NCBI GenBank assembly: GCA_963971305.1
Contig: OZ020306.1
Location: forward strand, 53,666,686-53,730,685
Direction: 5' to 3'
Source: Arcuatula senhousia
Taxonomy: Eukaryota; Mollusca; Bivalvia; Mytilida; Mytilidae
Length of the DNA stretch: 64,000 nucleotides
In this document: positions 44,881 through 56,230 of the stretch, one piece after another
Layout of the letters: every line of letters starts with the position of its first letter
How positions within the stretch are numbered: the first letter of the stretch is position 1
Translations under genes and position numbers: made by a program
The notes under the pieces: generated by a model
The model's database searches: none
Told to the model about the DNA's origin: nothing
The model's input: the letters and a program-made list of their open reading frames with translations, nothing else

Positions 44881-45480
44881 GTATATAGATTTACCCATTC
44901 CGTCCGTTCGTAAGTACGTACGTCCGTAACACTTTGGTTAAGTTCTTGGTTAAGGTCCATTACTCGGATACTAGATGTTGGGAGTCAATGATAGTTCACC
45001 ACCAGATGGGTCTTGGGTAGGGCAACACCACCCACTAGAAATTAGGTCACTGTCACTTATATTTTATGCATGAATGACATCGGTTAAGTTCTTGGTTAAG
45101 GTCCATAACTTGGATACTTGATGTTGGGGGTCAATGATATTTCACTACTACATTTGTCTTAGCTAAGGTGACACCACCCACTAGAAATTTGGTCACTGTG
45201 ACCTATATTTTACGCATGAATGACTGGTTAAGTTCTTGGTTAAGGTCCATATCTTGAATACTACATGTTAGGGGTCAATAATATTTCACTACTCGATGAG
45301 TCTTGGTAACATGGCACCTCCCACCAGAAATAAGGTCACAGCGACCTATATTTTACACTTTTGATCAATTTCTTGGTAAAGTTCCATATCCCAGGTAATA
45401 CATATTGAGGGTCAATGATATTTCAAGAATGGGAGGGCCATCCTGTGGCTCATAGACACATTATCTAGTTTTAAAATATT
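44881..45480 (+). repeat. Family J tandem repeat, about four units
   Basis: Units marked by GGTTAAGTTCTTGGTTAAGG begin near 44936, 45082, 45236 and, diverged, 45364. They are preceded by a CCGTCCGTTCGTAAG stretch, as in the other families. Terminal motifs could not be recognised, so it is probably a decayed element of the same architecture. Confidence 0.6.
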
Positions 45481-47276
45481 TCAATTAAATTATATGCAAG
45501 CTAAGCTTGTTAATGAACAGAGTCTGCCAAATTGCATGAGAATCAAAATTTGATCCAAGAAAAATCGTTCTGCCCTCATTGATTCAGAATTTGGTTCAGT
45601 TATCAAACAAGTGCTTGTGTAAATTATGTATATTATGGGTTGAATACATTTGAAAACTCTTGCCGCAGAGCTTCACCATCCATGAGAAATTAGCTTGCCG
45701 TAACAAATATTTTTCGTATGAGACTTTGTTTATTATTAAGGTTCATGTCCAAGGAACAAAATATTGGGGTTGTTTGGGGTACCCAAGTGCAACACAATAA
45801 TCTATATAGAAATAAGAACGATTGATTTCAACCTACATGTATATTTGAAGCATGAACAACTTTCGTTAAGGTTCATATCTCAGGTGCTATGTGTGGATTC
45901 AACGATGCATGTAAGTTATATAACCATTTATTACATGTAGTGTAGATTTTTTTTGTTTTAAACTGAACTTTATACTGTCTCGTAAAAGCAGATGGTTTTA
46001 TAATTTACCATGTCATATTATATGATTTTTTACTTGAATATTTTTGAAATGGGTCCCACTCCAAATCGATTCCTCATTTGGCGGAATCTCAGCATGTTAA
46101 AAATTGTTGGCAAGAAAAAAAACTTCATTGAAAAAATATAAATCCCTGTGTCTGTGTCCAAAATTATGTCCAACATTTTTAGTACTACAGTTGTTTTCTA
46201 AACTATGTTTATGTTTATTTTGCATGGATTTAAAAGTTTTCATGTCGTAAGACTACAAATTGTCAGGTGTTTCCTTCAATAATCATCAAAGCGTGTGGAA
46301 AATGTTAGATAGTAATATTCATGATATAATATATCTATTTTGTAAGAAGAGGCCTTATATTTTAGCGCTTACTTGATGTGAAATAGATTTTTATTATTTT
46401 TCTGTTTTAATTAAAAAAAAAAGGTTGCAGCTCACTAGATAACTAAAAATCTTCTACTGTTTGAAATTGACGATTCTGAAAAAAAAATTAAAATGAAGAC
46501 TTCGTGCACTCACACCCTGTTTATGCTAAAATGTCTGACCAACAAAGAATCGGTTTGGAGTGGCCTGATATATATAGATACAATTAAAAAATGGAAATGT
46601 CTTGTAAAACAGACACTACATGTATTATAATTGTATACAATGTAGTTGTAAATAGAAGATAATATGATGTGGAATAGGTGTACATAACAAAACATGTACT
46701 ACATAATCAATGGAAAACAGCAAAGCAGCCTTCAAAGTGACATGTGGTTGCTGCAATGGGGTACCGTTTTCCCATTGACCCTGAATTTAAAATATTTATT
46801 TATAATGCATAAAATTTAAAATCAGTTTTCTTTTTTTCTTTTGCCATTATCCTGAGATTTCATACACATACATGTAGATGTACAAGAATGCATCATAAGA
46901 ATAAACATATATCATTACAAAATTGTACATCATCATTCATGGTTAAAAGGACACATAAGCAGGATTATACTCAAGTTTAATTAGTACAGGTTTAATAAAA
47001 TTTACTTTTTATACAATTGCTAAAAAAAACTGGTGTTGAAATATTATGTAGATGTTGTTGTCTGTAGACATTGAATTTCCAATATACAGGGTTAAACATG
47101 TTAGGTTGTATCATGCTGTACAAATGTACTCAAGTTAGCTTTTTTACTCGCCTTCCTGCCAAAGCTGAAGGGGACTTAAGGTTTGCACTCTGTCCGTCTC
47201 TGTCACACCTCATATACATTGTACATGTACAAATATACTGAAATACAATTTAATTTTCCTCAGAATCTGTTTTACT
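45481..47276. other. AT-rich spacer, scattered scraps only
   Basis: A faint J-like scrap occurs near 45730-45900 and a decayed element start (CCTTCCTGCCAAAGCTGAAG) near 47150. No gene is supported. Confidence 0.45.
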
Positions 47277-48275
47277 ATGTCTCCCCTTCACAGAAGGGAG
47301 ACATATTGTTTTACCATGAGTTCTTCTTATTCTTCTCAGCGAAACCTTGTCCAGGCCATAACTTTTGTCTTTTGACATAGGTCTTAGATATTTGGTATGT
47401 GGGTAGGTCACTACAAGACGATGTGTCGCATACCAACTTGATTGAGCCTTGACCTTAGACCTCAAGGCCATTTTGATGAAATTTTGGACCATAGTCTTGT
47501 CCATGCCATAACTTTTTTGTCTTTTGACAAAGGGCTTGGATTTTTGGTATGTAGTTAGGTCACCATAAGGCGATGTGTTGCGTACCAAAGTGGTTGACCT
47601 TGACCTTTGACCTCAAGGTCATTTATGATGATATTTTGGACTATAGTCCTGTGTGGGCCATAACATTTTTGTCATTTGTTATAGGCCTTAAATTCGATAT
47701 TTGGCATGTGGAAATGTCACTACAAGACAATGTGTCACATACCAACATGGTTGACCTTTAACCTCAAGGTCATTATTGATGAAATTTTGACCATAGTCTT
47801 GTCTGGGGTCTTTTGACAAAGGGGTTAAGATATTTGGTATGTAGTTAGTTCACCACAAGGCGATGTGTTTCTTACAAAAATGATTGACCTTGACCTTTGA
47901 CCTGAAGTTCATTTATGATGATATTAAGGACTATAGTCTTGTATAGGCCTAGGTCATAATTTTTTTGTGACATAGGCCTTAAATATTTGGTATCTGGGTA
48001 GATCACTTCAAGACGCTGTATCATATACCATTATGGTTGACCTTTGACCTCAAGGTCATTTTTGATATTTGGGAACATATTCTTTTCCAAGCCATAATGT
48101 TTTTTGTTTATTGACATAGGCCTTAGATATTTAGTACGAGAAAGGTCACTACAAGAAAACATGTTCACATTAACATTGTTGACCTTGATCATTGACCTCA
48201 TACCTTATGTTATTATGTAAAATACACAAAACAAAGGGGAGACATCAGTTTTAGTTACGTAAAGCAATTCTAGTT
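47277..48275 (+). mobile_element. Family F element, complete, about 1.0 kb
   Basis: The start ATGTCTCCCCTTC folds with GAAGGGAGACAT, and a CTT-rich run follows. About six units of roughly 150 bp carry 'gccataacttttgtcttttg' and 'gaccttgacctttgacctca'. The 3' motif AAGGGGAGACAT is a perfect reverse complement of the first 12 bases. CAGTTTTAGTTACGTAAAG, with the palindrome TTACGTAA, and CTAGTT close it. Confidence 0.8.
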
Positions 48276-48887
48276 TGTCCTGTACTGGGAAAGGCCAAGA
48301 AGAACTTTAGGATGGCACTCTGTCTGTCATTCCTTAGTTTTTCATCAGATATTTATTCAAAACACTTATAGATAATGATCTGATTTTTGATGTTTGAGTC
48401 TACATGTACTAATGACTATGATAACTTGCAGATCAAGTTCACATTTTTGTTTTGTTGCAGAAATTTTTTACCCGGGAAAATACCCTTTGGACTTTCGAAT
48501 ATTTTTGGCTAGTAGGAGATTATGTAATGCTTTGCAATATAGTACTCTCAGAATGTTTGTTAATATTGAATTTTTTTTAACATGACGTGTAAGCAATAAA
48601 CTTTACTACTGTTGTATTTCTGAATATTGTACTAAATGTAAGACATCTAGGGGTCTCTGAACCAACATTTAAAAAAAATATTAGGCAAATACTTGAATGG
48701 TTGTTACAGAAAATTGCATACAAAATTATGCAAATCAATGTTTATTTCTGACCAAGTTTTCAAACAACATAAATTTATTTCACCTGAAATTATTTTCTTA
48801 AAGCTTTGCAGTAATGAGATAGTTGATACTTTTAGAAAATAATATCTGACAAAAGTAATTTTTTTTCAATTTATAATTGCAGTCACA
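48276..48887. other. Upstream region of the Helentron coding part
   Basis: AT-rich sequence with no coding support. TTTCAATTTATAATTGCAG (ending about 48882) directly before the first ATG looks like a splice acceptor, so the coding region may have an upstream untranslated exon. The Helentron 5' terminus was not identified. Confidence 0.4.
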
Positions 48888-50009
48888 ATGCCTCGCAAAG
48901 CCAACTGGAAGAGGAGGATGATGATGAGTGGGGATGGTAATCCAAGGATCAAGAAGAAACGGACGGACTTGACTGAGGATACTGGCCTCGGGGTCTCTGA
49001 CCTGAACAACAGTAACAAATTTGACTCTGACTGCCATAACCAGGTGGCGGGGGATACTGTCCTCCTTAACAACAGTAACAATGATTGCCTTCGGGCGCCA
49101 AATGCGATTGCAAATGTTAGCCTTCGGGCGCCAAATTTACTTGAAAATGTTAGCCTTCGGGCGCCAAATTTACTTGAAAATGTTAGCGTTCGGGCGCCAA
49201 ATGAGATTACAAATGATAGCCTTCGGGCGCCAAATGAAATTACAAATGAGATTGCAAATGATAGCCTTCGGGCGCAAAATGAAATTACAAATGAGCTTAC
49301 TAATGAAATTACTAATGAGATTACAAATGAGATTGCCAATGATAGCCTTCAGGCGCAAAATGTGATTGAAAATGTTAGCCTTCGGGTGCCAAATTTGATT
49401 GAAAATGTCAGCCTTCGTTCGCAAAATGATTTAACAAATGGTATTCCTTACGCGATTACAAATGAGCTTTCTAATGTCAATATTACTAATGATTTTCAAA
49501 CTTGTTCAAATATTTCCATTTTCAAGTGCTGTTTCATAAATTTTGGAAGTTTTGATCAGTCGGATGACAAGTTTTCTGTCGAAACAAGAGGAAATCAATG
49601 TACATGCAACAGTTTACTGTATTTAGCTATGCTATCTAGGTGCAAGTGTTATAGGGATATAGATTTAGATCATGTTTTAGAAGTTGGGGATGAAGCATAC
49701 GCAAAGACTATTGAAACCCTAAAAAATACAGGTAGATTTAGAAACATGCTTTTGACGCTGGATGAAATTCCTGCTTCTGTAGAGTTTAATAATAGAAAAG
49801 TTAAAATAAATACTGGAGAGGTACTAGTTGGCATAGCTGTTCATAACAATGAGTTGCATGATGTTTTGACATTGCAGAAAGGTCTTGAAAAATGTTTTAC
49901 ACATTCTGAGTTTGCATTGATAGAGAAGCTAGAGAAGATGAAGAATTTCAACAAAAAGAAACATCAGATAAGCGAGAGGCGAGAAAGGATCCCAAGTTCA
50001 GGAGTTTAG
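48888..50009 (+). pseudogene. Helentron N-terminal part with cysteine-protease-like domain
   Basis: The ATG at 48888 (CACAATGCC) starts a basic segment (PRKANWKRR) followed by tandem peptide repeats of the type SLRAPNLLENV (about residues 65-190; 30-33-base DNA units). From about residue 225 a domain reads FSVETRGNQCTCNSLLYLAM and, further on, ALIEKLEKM. The QCTCNSL motif resembles the nucleophile region of herpesvirus-tegument/OTU-like deubiquitinase domains that often occur in Helitrons and Helentrons; this assignment is from motif recognition only. The frame runs into the charged repeat region and stops at about 50009 after the frame drifts. It belongs with the next five entries. Confidence 0.7.
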
Positions 50010-50690
50010 AAAGGCAAAAAGAATTGAAAAGTAAACAACAAGCTAGAGAAGATTTGATTTAAACATATTTTATTCAATAAGAAAAGGATTGGATAGCAGG
50101 CCAAGGCCTATAAGTATCCTCTCCATGAAGAGAAGCTAGAGAAGATGAAGAATTTCAGCAAAAAGAAACATCAGATAAGCGAGAGGCGAGAAAGGATCCC
50201 AAGTTCAGGAGTTTAGAAAGGCAGAGAGAATAGAAAAGTAAACAACAAGCTAGAGAAGATGAAGAATTTCAACAAAAAGAAACATCAGATAAGCGAGAGG
50301 CGAGAAAGGATCCCAAGTTCAGGAGTTTAGAAAGGCAGAGAGAATTGAAAAGTAAACAACAAGCTAGAGAAGATGAAGAATTTCAACAAAAACAAACATC
50401 AGATAAGCGAGAGGCGAGAAAGGATCCCAAGTTCAGGAGTTTAGAAAGGCAAAGAGAATTGAAAAGTAAACAACAAGCTAGAGAAGATGAAGAATTTCAA
50501 CAAAAAGAAACATCAGATAAGCGAGAGGCGAGAAAGGATCCCAAGTTCAGGAGTTTAGAAAGGCAAAGAGAATTGAAAAGTAAACAACAAGCTAGAGAAG
50601 ATGAAGAATATCAACAAAAAGAGGCTAAAAATGATGTTAAAAGAAAGAGAAACAAAAGATCTGATGACAGCTTTTTGGAACTTGAGAGAC
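49932..50690 (+). repeat. 114-bp coding tandem repeat, charged helical segment
   Basis: Copies begin with GAAGATGAAGAATTTCA near 49935, 50141, 50255, 50369 and 50483 and, partial, 50597, with a period of 114 bp (38 codons) after the first interval. The peptide is REDEEFQQKETSDKREA-like, strongly charged and likely a coiled coil. An extra piece of about 80 bp (roughly 50056-50135) breaks the second unit, and TTG to TAG at 50231-50233 breaks another. A further frame change occurs near 50680 before the next domain. Confidence 0.8.
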
Positions 50691-52253
50691 TTGGCCAAGC
50701 AGGCTGCAAGACAGCAAAATCCACATAAAGATAAACTGATTAATAAAACCAGCAAGGCAAAGCAAAGAACAAATGATGAGTATGTGCAGCATGAACATCA
50801 TTTAAAGAAAGTAAAATCTCAAGGCTCCACTTTGAATGAAAGTATAGAAAAATTTGATAAAGTTATTTCTGTTGGTCCCTGTTACATATGTACCTGCTGT
50901 CATCAAACATGGTTTGCTGAATCAGTTGTAAAATGTAGTGGTTTGAAAACAATAAGCCCAGACATGCTGAAAAGTTGTATAACAAATCTTAAATCAGTTG
51001 ACAATAAGGAATGGATATGTCATACATGTGCCAATGCTTTGAAGAAAAATAAAATACCACGATATGCAATAGCAAACAAGATGGGATTTCCAAATAAACC
51101 AGTAGAACTTAATTTATATCCATTAGAAGAACGTTTGATATCATTGCGAATTCCATTTATGCAGATACGCCAGTTGCCAACTGGTGGTTAGTATTCAGTA
51201 AAAGGAAATGTTGTCAATGTTCCTGTAGATGTTCAGCCTACAATAAATGCTCTACCACGTAATATTGAACAGACAGGGACAATCGCTGTAAAGTTGAAAA
51301 AGAAGCTTTCTTTTAAGAACTGTGATTTCTCTGAAAATGTTAGACCTTTAGCAGTCATATGTGCTTTACATTATTTAATGAAAACTAGTGAAATGTACAG
51401 ATCTTCTGGCATAACTGTGGATAATTAGTGGGTAAAGAGAATTGAAGAAATAAACAAACAGCAGAATCAGACAGAAAGAAGTCTAGTTGATAATGATAAT
51501 ACAGAAAGTGAAGAGGAAAGTGACAACTTAAGCGAGATTGAAGAAGCTGAAGCTGTAGGGAATTTAGATACTCTTCTGGATGAAATTATAGATTAATCAA
51601 ATAGCCTTGATAAAGAATTTGTTTTTGCACCGGGAGAAGGCCAGAAACCTGTCAGTCTTTATTATGATGCAGATGCTGAGTGTCTTGCATTTCCCTCTAT
51701 TTTTTGTGGACAACGAAGACCTGACTTTAAAGAAAAAAGTGTCCCAGTACATTACAGTGACATTGTTAAGTGGGAATTAAGATCAGTTGATAGGAGAGTA
51801 GCTCAGTCTGTTCCAAATCTCTTTTTTAAACTGAAAAAAGTGCAGTTAAAAAATGTAACAGACAAAGTAAATCTTGCTCTAAGAAGATGTAAATCAGATC
51901 ATAAAGCATGGACTGCCAAAGATATTCTTAATCCATCAGTAGTGAAAGACCTTGTTCGTTTAGACGAAGGATACTATATATTTCGTACCTTAAGAAATTC
52001 CCCAGTCTATCTTGAAAAACGCAAAAAAGATGTCTTTGCAATGATTCGCCAAATTGGATTACCATCATGGTTTGGATCTCTATCATCTGCTGATACAAAA
52101 TGGAATGATCTTCTCAAAATTCTTGGTCAGTTAAATGATGAAAAGGATTACTCAGAAGAAGATCTTAATAACATGACTTGACAAGACACGACCCGACTTG
52201 TGCAAAAAGATCCTGTAACATGTTCAAGATTTTTTGACTACAGAGTTCAACAG
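50690..52253 (+). pseudogene. Helentron Rep N-terminal region
   Basis: This is the region between the charged repeat and the Rep catalytic core. A cysteine-rich segment (CYICTCCHQTWF, then WICHTCANAL) precedes the typical Helitron stretch ELNLYPLEERLISLRIPF and, across a stop, a GG-x-YSVKGNVVNVP motif. It continues through YYDADAECLAFPSIFCGQ and KDPVTCSRFFDYRVQQF, which is the start of the Helitron-like N domain. In-frame stops lie at 51189-51191 (TAG), 51426-51428 (TAG), 51594-51596 (TAA) and 52179-52181 (TGA). At 52253 the frame is cut by a family E insertion and continues at about 52898. Confidence 0.85.
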
Positions 52254-52258
52254 TTTTT

Positions 52259-52897
52259 ATACCCCGCCACACGAAGTGGCAGGGTATTATGTTATACCCT
52301 CAGTTTTTTTCGGTGTCTGTCCGTCCGTCCGTCTGTCTGTCCGTCTGTCCGTCTGTCCGTCCCCCGAAGGTTTCCGACCAATAACTTGAAAATGCGTCAA
52401 AGGATTTGAATAATATTTTGCACAGCTGTTTAGTACAATAAAATACAGGTCAAGTTCGATTTCCAGCATGATCCAAAAAATAGTTTTTGAGATAGGCCAC
52501 TTTGAAAAATCAAATTTCATGAAATTTTGAGTTTCCGACCAATAACTTGAAAACGCGTCAAAGGATTTGAATGATATTTTGCACAGCTGTTTAGTACAAT
52601 AAAATACAGGTCAAGATTGATTTCCAGCATGATCTAAAAAATAGTTTTTGAGATAGGTCACTTTGAAAAATCAAATTTCATGAAATTTTGAGTTTCCAAC
52701 CAATAACTTGAAAACGCTTCATGGGGTTCAAATGATATTTTGTACAGCTATTGAGTACAATAAAATACAGGTCAAGTTCAATTTCCAGCTTGATATGAAA
52801 AATAGTTTCCGAGAAAGGCCACTTTGAAATAAAATTTTATGAACTTTTGATATTAGTACGTGGCGGGGTATCATTTAATGTCCCATTACATGCCCTA
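52259..52897 (+). mobile_element. Family E element inside the Helentron
   Basis: It follows CAGTTTTT, starts with the hairpin ATACCCCGCCAC acgaa GTGGCAGGGTAT, has a CCGTCCGTCTGTC array and three core units (period about 160), and ends with GTGGCGGGGTAT and CATGCCCT. Helentron coding sense resumes at TTTTTCAAAATTATC directly after it. The frame is VQQF before and FKIIL after. The T7 run at 52304-52310 is the empty form of the A insertion at 36806. Confidence 0.9.
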
Positions 52898-54249
52898 TTT
52901 TTCAAAATTATCTTGAAAAGTGAATTTTCTCCAATTGGCATTTTGACTATGTTGTGTTCTATGGTCATTACCGGATCCTAAGATCGCAATGGAAGAGGGA
53001 GGTTTGGCGCCATAAAACCTGGTTTAACCCACCATTTCGTTTGAAATGCCTGTACCAAGTCAGGACCATTGCGATCCACCAGTTCTCCGGTATGACTGAT
53101 TCGTTTTTGTCATTTTCTCTGGACTATGAGATTGATCATTCAAGTTCGGTAGTTTTGCTATTACCTTTATTTGACTGATTACTTCTATCGAGTAGAATTC
53201 CAGCAAAGAGGTTCACCACATATTCACATGTTGGTTTGGATTGAAGGTGCCCCAAAATTTAAACAGGATTCTGAAGAAACCATTGTTAATTATGTTAACA
53301 AATTTATTTCCTGTTCATCGAATCCTTCCACTGGCAAAGAATGGGTGCAGTTGCAAGTTCATAAGCATTCAAAGACTTGAAGAAAAGGAGGACATGCAGT
53401 CTGTAGATTTGGGTTTCCTTTGCCCCCTCTAAAGAAAACCATGATCTTAGAGCCTTTGGAATCTGATATTGAAAAATACAAAGCTATTTACAAAGAAATT
53501 CAACAAAAAATTGACTCCCTACAAGAAATGGAAAATGTTGAGAACTTGACTTATGAAGAGTTCCTTCAAAAGTTCTTGAAATGACAGAGGAAGATTATAT
53601 AAAAGCAATTCGAAGCAATCTTCGTGGACCAAAACTTTTCCTAGAACGAAAACCATCAGAGGGACGTGTTAATCCATACATGAAAGATATGTTATCAGCA
53701 TGGAAAGCAAACCATGATTTACAGTTTGTTCTTGACCCTTATGCCTGTGCAATGTACATTGTTTCATATATCAGTAAGTCACAAAAAGGAATGAGTGCTT
53801 TGTTGGACCAAGCTGCAAAAGAAGCACGACAAGGTAATTTAGGTTTGAAACAGCAAGTCAGACTCATAGGAAATTACTTCACAAATTCTGTTGAAACATG
53901 TGCACAAGAGGCAGTGTATTTATTGTTGCAAATTCCACTCACTAAAGCAACTAGAGAAGTAGTCTTTATAAATACATCACAGAGTGAAAAAAGAACATTT
54001 CTGCTTAAGACTTCAGACCAGTTAGAAAAGCTTTCTCCTGATTCAACAGACATTGAAGCAGACAATGCAATTAAAAGATATGCCAAGAGACCTAAAGCAT
54101 TAGAACATTGGTGTCTAGCTGATTACATGTCTCAACTTGAAGTGATTTTCCCAGATAAATCTTCAGAAAATGAGGAAGTTGAAGAACAATCTGAAAATGA
54201 AGAAGTTAATCCACAAACAATAGATGCTGAAGAAAAAAACTGCATTTAA
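52898..54249 (+). pseudogene. Helentron Rep (HUH nuclease) core
   Basis: This encodes the rolling-circle replication initiator of the Helitron superfamily. The HUH motif is visible in EFQQRGSPHIHMLVW (about 53190-53236), and the catalytic tyrosine motif in DPYACAMYIVSYISKS (about 53737-53784). These residues nick and rejoin single DNA strands in the family. Damage: TGA at 53378-53380, where the family has cysteine (HKHSKT-stop-RK); a one-base frame change near 53569-53582 between EEFLQK and MTEEDYIKAIRS; and a frame change at the A7 run 54233-54239. The frame leads directly into the helicase. Confidence 0.9.
52949..53172 (+). mobile_element. 5'-truncated retroelement tail with 7-bp target duplication
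   Basis: This copy holds only the 3' UTR (ACTATGTTGTGTTCTATGG to TTGCTATTACCTTTATTT). TTTGACT flanks it at 52942-52948 and 53170-53176. Helentron coding sequence reads SPIGIL before it and TDYFYRVEF after it without loss of residues. Confidence 0.85.
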
Positions 54250-54251
54250 GC

Positions 54252-55229
54252 TTGACACTTAAGAATGACATGATGATCAGGCAGAGGAAAAATAATAGAG
54301 TGATTAGATATGTTAGATTCAACAAAAAAATAGATTCTGAGAACTTTTACAGGGAACGCTTAATGCTATTCTTTCCTTGGAGAAATGAGACGGACCTTAA
54401 ACAAGGATGTGAAAGTTACGAACAGAAGTACTCAATAGTCTCTCGCATCATTGAGCACAAAGTAAAGCAATATGAACATAAAGCAGAAGAGTTAGATAAA
54501 GCTATTGAACTTGCTGAAAATGAAATTGACAACTTCGATGAAATAGCTCCAGGAACTGAACAAGTTGAAAATGAAGCTGCAGAAGAAGGCATTGTTGATG
54601 CTGAAAAATACATTCATTTCAACCCAGACAGGCAACCAGATCACATCAACTATGATATTGGTCAAGACCTTGGAATGCCTAGTGCTGCAGTAGAATTAAT
54701 CAGTCATGCAAAAAGAATACCAGATGATGAATATAAGAGCATGCTTCAAAGTCTGAATGAAAAGCAGCGAGAGTTTTTCCAACATGTGACAACGTGGATT
54801 AAGACTAAACAAGAGCCATTACATGCTTTCTTAACTGGTGGTGCAGGAGTTGGAAAATCAGTAGTTGTAAAGGCTTTATATCAGGCTTTGCACAGATATT
54901 TGTGCTCTGTTGAGGGTGAAAACCCTGATGAAGTTCGAATTTTGTTGTGTGCTCCAACTGGAAAAGCTGCTTATAATATTGGAGGTGTTACATTGCATAA
55001 TGCTTTTCAAATTCAACCTTCCAAAAAGTTGGAAGAGCAGACTTTGTCTTCTGATGTTCTGAATTCTTTGAGAATGAGGTATAGACATTTATCAGTTATC
55101 ATGATTGATGAAATATCAATGGTTGGCAACAGAATGTTCTCTCTTCTTGATACAAGATTGCAGAAAATAATGGGAAACAAGCAATCATTTGGAGGAGTAA
55201 GTGTTATTGCTATTGGGGACTTCTTTTAG
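54252..55229 (+). pseudogene. Helentron PIF1-type helicase, N-terminal half
   Basis: This is superfamily 1B helicase of the PIF1 type fused downstream of Rep. The Walker A motif LTGGAGVGKS lies at about 54831-54860, LLCAPTGKAAYNIGG further on, and the Walker B motif MIDEISMVG starts at about 55102. The frame closes at IAIGDFF followed by TAG 55227-55229, where the family has glutamine (GDFFQL), so the stop is a single-base lesion. Sense continues in frame with LKPVFDGWIFEDL. The initial TTG at 54252 is not a real start; the segment is contiguous with Rep across a frameshift. Confidence 0.92.
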
Positions 55230-56230
55230 TTGAAACCGGTTTTTGATGGTTGGATTTTTGAAGATTTGAAAAGAGGCATGTCTGCATTAGCACCAAATTT
55301 ATGGAGGGAAAAGTTTACTTTTCTTGAGCTTGTCGAAATTATGAGGCAAAAAGATGATCTTGAATTTGCACACCTCTTGAACCGTCTGAGAGAAAATGAA
55401 CTGACACAGGAAGATTGAGATGTATTAAGGACTAGAACTGTGGAAAATGAAGAAACACATCAACAACAATCAGCTATTCATTTATTTGTTGAAAATGACC
55501 TTGTTGATAATTACAATGTCCAGCATATTATGAAACTTGAAACTGAAAAGGTCGTTGTAAATGCATTTGACTCTGTCAGTGGAGATGTATCTGAACAGAT
55601 AAAGAATAAGCTGATAAACAGTCTTCCTAAGAAACAAGCTGAAACTGCTAATCTTGCAAAAGAAGTACAGCTTGCAGTAGAGATGACTTATGATCTAACA
55701 GCCAATATTGATGTCAATGATGGCCTTACAAATGGATCTACCTGTGTAGTTAAATTGGTGGAATATAAAACTGAATCTACTAGACCAAGTATTGTGTGGG
55801 TAATGTTTGATGATCAGAGAATAGGTTTAGCATCTAGAAGAAAATATAGTCATTTATTTACAAGAGATATTGACAAATCTTGGACACCCATTTTTGATAT
55901 TAAGAGATCCTTTGTGTACAGACAGAAATCTTATGACTGCATTCAATTTCCCTTGAAACCAGCTGCAGCAAAGACCATTCACAAATCTCAGGGAGATACA
56001 TTGGATAGAATTGTGGTTAATTTAAACACAAAACACAGAGGGAAGATACAACACATTCACTATGTTGCTTTAAGCAGAGTCACATCCTTAAATGGTTTGC
56101 ATATATTAGATCTGAATGTGGATAAGATAGCAGTGTCTGAGTGTGTTAAAGAAGAAATAAAAAGATTGAGAACCAATGCTATCTTAAAACTGTGTTACAC
56201 ACCATTGTACAAAATTTCCAACAATTGTTT
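55230..56230 (+). pseudogene. Helentron PIF1-type helicase, C-terminal half
   Basis: It continues from the stop at 55227 with LKPV and FLELVEIMRQKDDLEF, and is interrupted by TGA 55416-55418 where tryptophan is expected (ELTQED-stop-DVLRTR). It resumes through NVQHIMKLE and YDLTANIDVNDGLTNGS, then helicase motifs TIHKSQGDTLDRIVV (about 55975) and HYVALSRVTSLNGL (about 56058). The frame is open from 55419 to the end of the endonuclease. Confidence 0.92.

Noticed and set aside
49170..49424. Minus-strand frames opposite the Helentron leader
   Set aside because: Shadow frames of the tandem SLRAPN repeats on the other strand.
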